Positions 7,006 through 11,802 of a stretch of DNA of 11,802 nt are shown here, piece after piece. A program made the position numbers and the translations under genes. Source of the DNA: DHVE2 group archaeon (GTDB taxonomy: Archaea > Thermoplasmatota > Thermoplasmata > Thermoplasmatales > Aciduliprofundaceae); assembly GCA_027056155.1 (NCBI GenBank), contig JALULR010000074.1:1-11802 (forward strand), in the 5' to 3' direction. The stretch's first letter is position 1, and each line of letters begins with the position of its first letter. The notes beneath the pieces are model-generated. The model did no database searches, was not told the DNA's origin, and saw only the letters and a list, made by a program, of their open reading frames with translations.

Positions 7006-7305
7006 TTACCAGCCGTACGCTTCCCTTAGCTCTTTGCTCATTCTATCTGGGCTCCACGGCGGGTCAAATGTGAGCTCAACACGCACTTGCTCAACACCCT
7101 CAATCTGTGATAAACGCTCTTCAACCTGCGCAGGAAGTACATTCATTAGCGGACAGCCGGGCACCGTCAAGGTCATCTTAACATACACTCTCTTACCCTC
7201 ATCTACCCTCACTTCATATACCAGACCGAGATCTACAACATTGGCCCCAACTTCTGGGTCAACTACCTCTTTAAGTGCCTGCCATACTTCTTCCTCATTA
7301 ACCAT
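7006..7305 (-). CDS. MIP18/DUF59 iron-sulfur cluster assembly protein
   Basis: Small cytosolic protein (99 aa) of the MIP18/PaaD/SufT-like family, which helps mature Fe-S proteins. Signature segments are all present: VVDPEVG (14-20), VVDLGLVYEV (23-32), the strand MTLTVPGCP (44-52) with the conserved reactive cysteine C51, and the closing TFDPPWSPDRMS (79-90). The ATG at 7303-7305 is preceded by GAGGTGA at seven bases. It leads a probable two-gene operon with the zinc dehydrogenase. That dehydrogenase does not need an Fe-S cluster, so the pairing need not mean a shared pathway. Family assignment is strong; its client proteins are unknown. Confidence 0.93.
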   Translation of the reverse strand: MVNEEEVWQALKEVVDPEVGANVVDLGLVYEVRVDEGKRVYVKMTLTVPGCPLMNVLPAQVEERLSQIEGVEQVRVELTFDPPWSPDRMSKELREAYGW

Positions 7306-7341
7306 GGCTCTTCACCTCTTTGAAGAAAACATTATGGGAAC

Positions 7342-7353
7342 ATATTTAAATAT
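7342..7353 (-). promoter_or_regulatory. TATA box of the DUF59-dehydrogenase operon
   Basis: Minus strand reads ATATTTAAATAT, itself palindromic, preceded by a purine-rich CCAGAA. Predicted start near 7321, giving a leader of about 16 bases that holds the GAGGTGA ribosome site. Confidence 0.6.
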
Positions 7354-7364
7354 TTCTGGATAGT

Positions 7365-7392
7365 TATGTGTATTTGTTATTCTACACACATA
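7365..7392. repeat. Inverted repeat TATGTGT / ACACATA
   Basis: Seven-base arms (7365-7371 and 7386-7392) separated by 14 bases, lying between the divergent DUF59 and scpB promoters, just upstream of the DUF59 TATA box. It could be a binding site for a dimeric regulator. Arms this short also arise by chance. Confidence 0.3.
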
Positions 7393-7433
7393 TTTGAGTG
7401 CGAAAATGCATTAGCACATTTGTAGAGCGTGGA

Positions 7434-7445
7434 TAATTTATTAAT
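7434..7445 (+). promoter_or_regulatory. TATA box of scpB-purD (leaderless)
   Basis: TAATTTATTAAT lies 21-32 bases before the scpB ATG at 7466, and no ribosome site precedes that ATG. A leaderless transcript for the first gene is predicted. An out-of-frame ATG sits ten bases before the chosen one. Confidence 0.55.
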
Positions 7446-7465
7446 CTCAAAAGCCATGCAGAGCC

Positions 7466-7975
7466 ATGGACGAGTCTATGCGAAGGGTAGAAGCGGTGTT
7501 GTTTTCTGTAGACAAGCCAATGCGTGTTGGAGGGATTGCAAAGATTATCGGGCTAAATGTGGAAGACGTAAGCAAGGCGATGAAAAAGCTTAGAAATGAG
7601 TACGAAAAGAGAGCGGGCGCAATAGAAATAGTAAGGCTTGGCAACAAGTATGTGATGCAACTTCGAGATGAATATGTAGAATACGGGTACAAAGTGGGAA
7701 AGAAAGAGATGAGCGACGAGCTCTTAAAAACGCTGGCGGTGATAGCGTATTACCAGCCCATAACCAAGAAAAAGCTCAGAGATATGCTAGGCACGAAAGT
7801 GTATACGCAGGTGGAAGAGCTTAAAAAGCGAGGCATGATATACTCCAAGAAATCTGGGCGCACGGAGATTTTGCGCACAACAAAAAGGTTCAACGAGTAC
7901 TTTGGCATAGATGCGTCCAAGCCGGAGGAGTTGAAAAAATTCTTTGAAAATTCAGGAGGTGTGCGCGATGAATAA
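7466..7975 (+). CDS. scpB: Chromosome segregation and condensation protein ScpB
   Basis: Kleisin-partner subunit (kite protein) of the SMC-ScpA-ScpB condensin, which binds ScpA and helps compact and segregate DNA. The 169 residues form two winged-helix units: the first at about 5-80 (VEAVLFSVDKPM start) and the second at about 84-150, with the typical ELLKTLAVIAYYQPITKKKL stretch and RGMI turn. The C-terminus is a short charged tail. ATG at 7466 is set by promoter spacing. No scpA or smc gene is in the window. The last eight bases overlap purD, so the two are co-transcribed. Identification is confident by pattern; ScpB is less uniformly kept in archaea than ScpA. Confidence 0.9.
   Translation: MDESMRRVEAVLFSVDKPMRVGGIAKIIGLNVEDVSKAMKKLRNEYEKRAGAIEIVRLGNKYVMQLRDEYVEYGYKVGKKEMSDELLKTLAVIAYYQPITKKKLRDMLGTKVYTQVEELKKRGMIYSKKSGRTEILRTTKRFNEYFGIDASKPEELKKFFENSGGVRDE
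7954..7961 (+). promoter_or_regulatory. Strong ribosome site for purD inside scpB
   Basis: AGGAGGTG lies six bases before the ATG at 7968, within the last codons of scpB. It decides the purD start over in-frame near-start codons further upstream (reading back to 7944) and implies independent ribosome loading on the second gene of an otherwise leaderless message. Confidence 0.75.
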
Positions 7976-9299
7976 AGTACTTCTTATCGGTGCGGGTGCG
8001 CGAGAGCACGCAATTGCTAAAGCTCTCAAAAAAGGCGGCGCAAAGATATATGCGGTGATGAAGCACAAGAACCCGGGCATCGCGAGAATATCCGAAGAGT
8101 ACGTGATAGGGGACCATAACTCGGTTAGCTTTGTGAAAGAGCTAGACTGGGTACGCAACAAGAAAATCGACTTTGCGTTTATCGGGCCCGAAGAGCCGCT
8201 AATTAAGGGCATGGCAGACATGCTGCAAGAGCAGGGCATTCCGGCAGTGGGCCCGAACAAAAACGCGGCGATAATCGAAGGCTCAAAAGAGTTTATGCGC
8301 AACTTGATGCAAAAATACGGCATTGAGGGTAGAGTAGATTATCATGTTTTCACAGATTCGCGGGAACTGGAAGAGTTTTTGGCGGATTACAATAAGCCAT
8401 TCGTTATCAAGCCCGTGGGCATCACAGGCGGCAAAGGTGTGTGGGTCATGGGTGACCACTTCACTAGGAAAGAAGAGGGCATAAAATACGCAAAGAAGGT
8501 GCTCGATGAGAAGATAGGCGGCGAGGGCAAGGTAATCATAGAGGAGAAATTGCTCGGCGAGGAATTCACCTTGCAGGTATTCACCGACGGTAAGAGGGTA
8601 ATGGGCATGCCACTTGTTCAAGATTTCAAGAGAGCGTATGAGGGTGATAAAGGGCCAAACACCGGAGGCATGGGCTCGTATAGCATGGAAAACCATCTTT
8701 TGCCGTTCATGGACAAAGAGGACTACGAGCGCGCGCTGAATATACTAAAGAGAATAATCGAGGCAATGCGCAAAGAGGGCAGAGAATACAGAGGCGTTAT
8801 GTACGGACAGTTTATGCTCACTGCTAGCGGGCCTAAAATTATAGAGATAAACTGCAGATTTGGAGACCCTGAAGCGATGAACGTGCTATCTATACTCGAG
8901 AGCAACTTGGTGGATATTGCGTGGGACATAATTAACGGGCACATTAGCGAGAATTTGGAGTTTTCAAATACTGCAACGGTGGTAAAATACATCGTGCCCG
9001 AGGGCTACGGCACGCAGAATGTTGCAAAGGGCGTAGAGCTAAATGTGAGAGAAGAGAGAATAGAAAAAGAGGGCGCGTTGCTATACTATGCGTCAGTGGA
9101 CGAACGCGCAGGGCAAATATACACTACAAGCTCGCGTGCTCTCGCGGTGGTGGGGCTAGCGCCCGACATATACGAGGCGGAGGCAATTGCAGAGCGCGCC
9201 TTGGCTCATGTGCAGGGAAAGGTCTATTCGCGCCACGACATTGCAAAGCGAGAGATGCTCGAGAAAAAAATTTCCAAGATGGCAGAGTTGAGAAAATAG
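7968..9299 (+). CDS. purD: Phosphoribosylamine-glycine ligase (GAR synthetase)
   Basis: Second step of purine synthesis: joins glycine to phosphoribosylamine using ATP. ATP-grasp enzyme with the expected order: N-terminal Rossmann-like domain LLIGAGAREHAI (5-16); FIGPEEPL (71-78); ATP-grasp core FVIKPVGITGGKGVWV (145-160); the hallmark KRAYEGDKGPNTGGMGS (221-237); and the metal-binding end EINCRFGDPE (293-302). The C-terminal domain is complete. A Phe precedes the KRAYEGD motif (QDFKR) where many bacterial enzymes have His. At 443 residues from the ATG at 7968 it is full length. It overlaps scpB by eight bases. Glycine may come from GlyA, encoded in the same window but in a separate operon. 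No other pur genes are present. Confidence 0.96.
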   Translation: MNKVLLIGAGAREHAIAKALKKGGAKIYAVMKHKNPGIARISEEYVIGDHNSVSFVKELDWVRNKKIDFAFIGPEEPLIKGMADMLQEQGIPAVGPNKNAAIIEGSKEFMRNLMQKYGIEGRVDYHVFTDSRELEEFLADYNKPFVIKPVGITGGKGVWVMGDHFTRKEEGIKYAKKVLDEKIGGEGKVIIEEKLLGEEFTLQVFTDGKRVMGMPLVQDFKRAYEGDKGPNTGGMGSYSMENHLLPFMDKEDYERALNILKRIIEAMRKEGREYRGVMYGQFMLTASGPKIIEINCRFGDPEAMNVLSILESNLVDIAWDIINGHISENLEFSNTATVVKYIVPEGYGTQNVAKGVELNVREERIEKEGALLYYASVDERAGQIYTTSSRALAVVGLAPDIYEAEAIAERALAHVQGKVYSRHDIAKREMLEKKISKMAELRK

Positions 9300-9314
9300 A
9301 TAGAAAAAAGAAAT
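9291..9314 (-). terminator. T-rich terminator after the small-protein cassette
   Basis: The minus strand here carries runs of T broken by single C or A bases (a run of six T and one of four T within 24 bases), immediately after the stop at 9314 and overlapping the last codons of purD. This is the usual appearance of archaeal intrinsic termination. The plus strand shows no T run for purD here. Confidence 0.5.
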
Positions 9315-9622
9315 TAATCGCGTTGCGCATGGCTGCAAGATTGCTGAATGAGCATAAGTGCTATGCGCAAAATTAGCTCGTAGTTTCCAGAAAGCGCCCT
9401 ACCCCAGATATGAAGCGAGTCACCAGAATCTACGTATCCTCTCTCGTTCTTATCGAAGTATTCACCATAATAACCATTTTTGAGCAAAATTTGGCCATTT
9501 GTCTCATCAAACTTGAACTTTAATTCTATGCTTCCACTCTCTAGAATATATCCAATTATTTTCTCTGGGCTCTTCTTTGCCCATATATGGCATCTGTGTG
9601 ATGTTATTACATTATGGCACAT
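9314..9622 (-). CDS. Fragment with EF-hand-like, pilin-like C-terminal domain
   Basis: Clearly related to the protein at 9821-10291: over a 25-residue block (YFDKNERGYVDSGD then LHIWGRALSG) 16 positions are identical, and the GYI.ES segment upstream also matches. The acidic loop has D, N, G, V and D at EF-hand spacing, but Arg replaces the third calcium ligand, so metal binding may be weakened. Unlike the paralog it has no membrane helix in frame. The frame stays open upstream to about 9697 but offers only a TTG; the ATG at 9620-9622 is the first reasonable start, yet no ribosome site precedes it. Reading the frame back past 9622 aligns with the paralog's linker and reaches the stop of the 49-residue gene at 9655. 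I read it as the downstream half of a frame-disrupted copy, or the product of a +1 shift. Function unknown. Confidence 0.5.
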   Translation of the reverse strand: MCHNVITSHRCHIWAKKSPEKIIGYILESGSIELKFKFDETNGQILLKNGYYGEYFDKNERGYVDSGDSLHIWGRALSGNYELILRIALMLIQQSCSHAQRD

Positions 9623-9653
9623 AAATATTTTTAAATACCCTCGATTTTCCAGT

Positions 9654-9803
9654 TCAGCACCCGCACCCCATGGGAAGCGAGAAAATATACATAGCAATCA
9701 TCAAGAAAACTACTAACACTTCTATTGCAGCCACTACGAGTAGCAGGTCTCTGAGCCTTTTTAATTCCTCCTTACTTTTTGGGCGTTTATATTTCATCTT
9801 CAT
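9654..9803 (-). CDS. 49-aa membrane peptide ending in Cys-Gly-Cys
   Basis: Function unknown. The frame runs from ATG at 9801-9803 to TGA at 9654-9656. A strong ribosome site (GAGGTGG, 9808-9814) lies four bases before the ATG, and the upstream gene ends 17 bases before it, so it is certainly placed to be translated. Residues 1-18 are very basic (many Lys/Arg), 19-43 form one hydrophobic helix, and the protein ends LPMGCGC. By the positive-inside rule the basic end stays in the cytoplasm and the two cysteines face out. Its layout matches the N-terminus of the neighbouring 156-residue protein: basic or polar start, helix, then CxC. The end of this frame abuts the frame that encodes the missing C-terminal domain, so it may be the first half of a frameshifted gene. 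Confidence 0.65.
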   Translation of the reverse strand: MKMKYKRPKSKEELKRLRDLLLVVAAIEVLVVFLMIAMYIFSLPMGCGC

Positions 9804-9820
9804 TTTTCCACCTCTTCAAA

Positions 9821-10291
9821 CTAAGGTATATTTAATTCTGCGTTTCCGCTATAGCCACTCACGGTAAAGGCTACCGCGCATCCAGATAGATTTTTGCCCC
9901 ACACATGCAGCATGTCTCCGGTGTCCACCAAACCATTGGCATTTTTATCGTAGTATCTAATCAAGTATCCGCTTTCATTTAGGGTATTCCCTGCATCTCT
10001 AAATAGAAACGCAGTATAATTGTCATTTGACTCGAAAATATAGCCCATAGTACGCTCGGAGCGCGCACTTTCTGGGTGATTCAACAATATTTTTACCCAC
10101 ACTCCTACCTTGGTATTATTCGGCTGAGATATATTGGACATGTATTCCAATTCACCAACTAATTTATCCGTGCATGAGCATGGTTGAATTCCTGGTTGAA
10201 TTCCGGCCAGTAAGTAAGCAACCCATATAATCATAACAAGCAAAATAACGTCAACTATTTTCAAAGCCGATATCTGGAGCTCTAATCCCAT
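9821..10291 (-). CDS. Membrane-anchored protein with CxC motif and EF-hand-like loop
   Basis: Function unknown; 156 aa. Residues 12-30 form a single hydrophobic anchor, followed by a duplicated IQPG/IQPC turn and C38-S-C40. After a linker (41-82) comes a beta-rich C-terminal domain from GYIFES (83) with the loop YYDKNANGLVDTGD (113-126): D115, N117, N119, G120, V122, D123 and D126 match the 12-residue EF-hand pattern. The end carries a third Cys (C138). The overall plan (N-terminal helix, then a small beta domain with a D.N.NG.V..GD loop) resembles archaeal pilin-like proteins, but I see no class III signal peptidase site. Start: ATG at 10289-10291, with GAGGTG six bases upstream; a GTG three codons earlier is less likely. 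First gene of a same-strand cassette with the two frames downstream, and paralogous to them. Confidence 0.75.
   Translation of the reverse strand: MGLELQISALKIVDVILLVMIIWVAYLLAGIQPGIQPCSCTDKLVGELEYMSNISQPNNTKVGVWVKILLNHPESARSERTMGYIFESNDNYTAFLFRDAGNTLNESGYLIRYYDKNANGLVDTGDMLHVWGKNLSGCAVAFTVSGYSGNAELNIP
10181..10204. repeat. Perfect 12-base tandem repeat
   Basis: TGGTTGAATTCC occurs twice back to back. It encodes the repeated IQPG/IQPC segment between the membrane helix and the CxC motif in the 156-residue protein. Being a multiple of three, it changes spacer length without breaking the frame. Confidence 0.85.
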
Positions 10292-10382
10292 CGCCCACAC
10301 CTCTCAGAATTTAGACTCGAATTCATTCTTTTTCCGTGCAAGTCTTTATCCATACTCACCATTGCATGCTATGCGTCTTGGC

Positions 10383-10392
10383 ACATATAAAT
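10383..10392 (+). promoter_or_regulatory. TATA box of nnr
   Basis: ACATATAAAT lies about 58 bases before the nnr ATG. Predicted start near 10412-10416, giving a leader of about 33 bases that contains GGTGA (10437-10441) five bases before the ATG. Confidence 0.55.
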
Positions 10393-10407
10393 TTTTTGCA
10401 GCAAAAA
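10393..10407. repeat. Palindrome TTTTTGC-A-GCAAAAA next to the nnr TATA box
   Basis: Seven-base perfect arms around a single central base. With a one-base centre it cannot form a normal hairpin, so if functional it would act as a DNA site. Its position, between the TATA box and the predicted start, is where archaeal repressors often bind. Confidence 0.45.
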
Positions 10408-10446
10408 CAAATTATGCTTGAAAGCCATGCAGACACGGTGACCACT

Positions 10447-11802
10447 ATGAGAATTAGCACTGTAGAGCAGATGCGAAATATGGACAAAACTGCAATAGAG
10501 CGGTACGGAATTGAAGACAAACTTCTCATGGAAAATGCGGGAAACGCTGTTTATTTTGTCATACTCAAGCATTTTGGAGATGTGAAAAGCAAAAAATTTG
10601 TGGTATTTGCGGGCCCGGGCAACAACGGAGGAGATGCACTGGTTGTCTCGAGAAAGCTGCATTCTAACGGTGCAAATATAAAGATATACCTGATGAGCGC
10701 GCCGGAGAAGTACAAGGGTTCTGCAAAGATGAACTACGATATCGTAAAAAACATAGGAGTCGATGTCGAGCATTTTGAGGGTGATAACGCAATGGTGCGC
10801 ATGGCTGTAGAGACCGCAGACGCGGTAATTGACGGAATATTAGGCACAGGGCTATCGCGCAATGTGGAAGGTAGGTACGCAGAGGCAATAAATATCATTA
10901 ATCAGTCGGCTAAGCTAGTGTTCTCAATTGACATTCCTTCTGGAATAGCGGGCAACACGGGCAAGGTCATGGGCTTAGCGGTGCGCGCAAATTATACCAT
11001 AACTTTTGGATTGCCAAAGATTGGCAACATACTCTATCCCGGATACGAGCACTGCGGAGAGCTTTACGTGACGCACATCTCTTTTCCACCGGAAAACTAT
11101 AACCGGGTGGAGGTGAAAATCGAGATTAACTCGCCTTTGGTTTTGCCCCGAAGGCAGCCAGACGGGCACAAAGGCACATTTGGAGATGCGCTGTTTATTG
11201 CAGGCGCTAAGAAATACTACGGCGCTCCGTTCTTTTCAGCCATGGCGTTTTTGAAGGCTGGCGGAGGCTATGCGCGCCTAGCTACAGCTAAGTCAGTGGT
11301 GCCGTTTATTGGCGATGAAGGTAGAGAAATCGTATTTTACCCACTCGAAGAAACTGAGGCAGGGAGCATTAGCTATTCATCTAAAGAAGAGCTTTTGAAT
11401 ATAGCAAATAAGGTGGATTTTGTGGTGCTCGGGCCCGGCATATCTCTTAACGAAAGAACCCAAAAACTTGCCATGGACATAGTGCCAAAGATTGAGAAGC
11501 CTTTGCTCATCGATGGCGACGGCTTGACTGCGCTTTCTGGCAACGTTTCCCTGCTCGACGAGCGAAGCTATGAAACGGTGCTTACGCCCCACCCTGGAGA
11601 GATGGCACGACTTACCAAAAAGACAGTTGGGGAGGTACTGGACGAGCCTTTGAAAACCGCCCAGACATTTGCAGAAGAGCACAACGCCATAGTGGTACTT
11701 AAAGGCGCGCACACCCTAGTAGCGATGCCTGATGGAAGAGTATATGTAAATATGAGCGGAAACTCAGGCATGGCCACTGCAGGCAGCGGGGACGTGCTAT
11801 CG
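10447..11802 (+). CDS. nnr: Bifunctional NAD(P)HX epimerase/dehydratase, 3' end cut by the window
   Basis: Metabolite-repair enzyme restoring NADH/NADPH from their hydrated forms. N-terminal epimerase (YjeF_N) domain, about 1-215: PGNNGGDALV (57-66), DGILGTGL (129-136) and DIPSG (162-166). C-terminal ATP/ADP-dependent dehydratase of the ribokinase-like fold, from about 230: HKGTFG (241-246), LGPGIS (328-333), LIDGDGLTAL (354-363), TPHPGEM (380-386) and GNSGMATAGSGDVL (438-451). 452 codons are present with no stop and no frame break; I expect only some 20-50 residues to be missing at the edge. The ATG at 10447 has GGTGA five bases upstream. A four-codon reading frame (10427-10441: ATG to TGA) precedes it in the leader, its stop overlapping the ribosome site. 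Transcribed divergently from the 156-residue membrane protein. Confidence 0.95.
   Translation, partial: MRISTVEQMRNMDKTAIERYGIEDKLLMENAGNAVYFVILKHFGDVKSKKFVVFAGPGNNGGDALVVSRKLHSNGANIKIYLMSAPEKYKGSAKMNYDIVKNIGVDVEHFEGDNAMVRMAVETADAVIDGILGTGLSRNVEGRYAEAINIINQSAKLVFSIDIPSGIAGNTGKVMGLAVRANYTITFGLPKIGNILYPGYEHCGELYVTHISFPPENYNRVEVKIEINSPLVLPRRQPDGHKGTFGDALFIAGAKKYYGAPFFSAMAFLKAGGGYARLATAKSVVPFIGDEGREIVFYPLEETEAGSISYSSKEELLNIANKVDFVVLGPGISLNERTQKLAMDIVPKIEKPLLIDGDGLTALSGNVSLLDERSYETVLTPHPGEMARLTKKTVGEVLDEPLKTAQTFAEEHNAIVVLKGAHTLVAMPDGRVYVNMSGNSGMATAGSGDVLS

Noticed and set aside
6683..7363. 226-codon plus-strand frame
   Set aside because: Lies opposite the dehydrogenase start and the DUF59 gene, spans their intergenic gap, and has Ser/Thr-rich low-complexity composition typical of antisense shadows.
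7450..7462. 13-base identity (AAAGCCATGCAGA) before scpB and again at 10421-10433 before nnr
   Set aside because: About one such match is expected by chance in this length, and its distance to each start differs.
8283..8696. 137-codon minus-strand frame
   Set aside because: Antisense to the ATP-grasp core of purD, which is conserved in the plus frame.
9314..9697. Extending the pilin-like fragment up to the TTG at 9697
   Set aside because: The extra N-terminal codons overlap the membrane helix of the 49-residue gene in another frame, start at TTG, and have no ribosome site.
10369..10773. 134-codon minus-strand frame
   Set aside because: Antisense to the well-supported nnr gene; no family pattern.
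1..11802. CRISPR array, tRNA, rRNA, insertion sequence or prophage
   Set aside because: No regularly spaced repeats, no tRNA-like cloverleaf, no transposase or integrase motifs and no terminal inverted repeats were seen.

Overview
The window looks like ordinary chromosomal DNA of a euryarchaeon. The evidence is a full-length Hef helicase-nuclease, an archaeal-type diadenylate cyclase, TATA-box promoters placed either about 25 bases before a start codon (leaderless) or with a short leader, and GAGGTG/GGTGA ribosome sites. My inference is a Thermoplasmata relative such as the Aciduliprofundum group; this rests on recall of gene style, not on a search.

Layout. Bases 1-266 hold no confident gene. 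267-1562 (minus) is serine hydroxymethyltransferase. 1770-4097 (minus) is Hef. 4170-4316 (minus) is a 48-residue single-helix membrane protein. 4355-4930 (minus) is a stand-alone PD-(D/E)XK-type nuclease with an N-terminal coiled coil. 5189-5977 (plus) is the c-di-AMP synthase DacZ; its stop overlaps that of the convergent zinc alcohol dehydrogenase (5974-6978, minus), which follows a MIP18/DUF59 Fe-S assembly protein (7006-7305, minus). A divergent promoter region then leads to scpB (7466-7975) and purD (7968-9299) on the plus strand, overlapping by 8 bases. 9314-10291 (minus) is an accessory cassette of small membrane or surface proteins. The right edge carries the first 452 codons of the NAD(P)HX repair enzyme nnr (10447 onward).

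Functionally most of this is housekeeping: one-carbon and purine metabolism (GlyA makes glycine, PurD uses it), replication-fork repair (Hef), chromosome condensation (ScpB), second-messenger synthesis (DacZ), Fe-S maturation and nicotinamide cofactor repair.

The least ordinary part is the 9314-10291 cassette. A 156-residue protein has one N-terminal membrane helix, a Cys-Ser-Cys motif just after it, and a C-terminal domain with an EF-hand-like acidic loop. It is followed by what looks like a second copy broken into two frames: a 49-residue protein (helix plus terminal Cys-Gly-Cys) and a downstream fragment with the matching C-terminal domain. A +1 shift at the TGA stop would rejoin them into a protein of about the same length as the intact copy. 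No CRISPR array, insertion sequence, tRNA or rRNA was seen.
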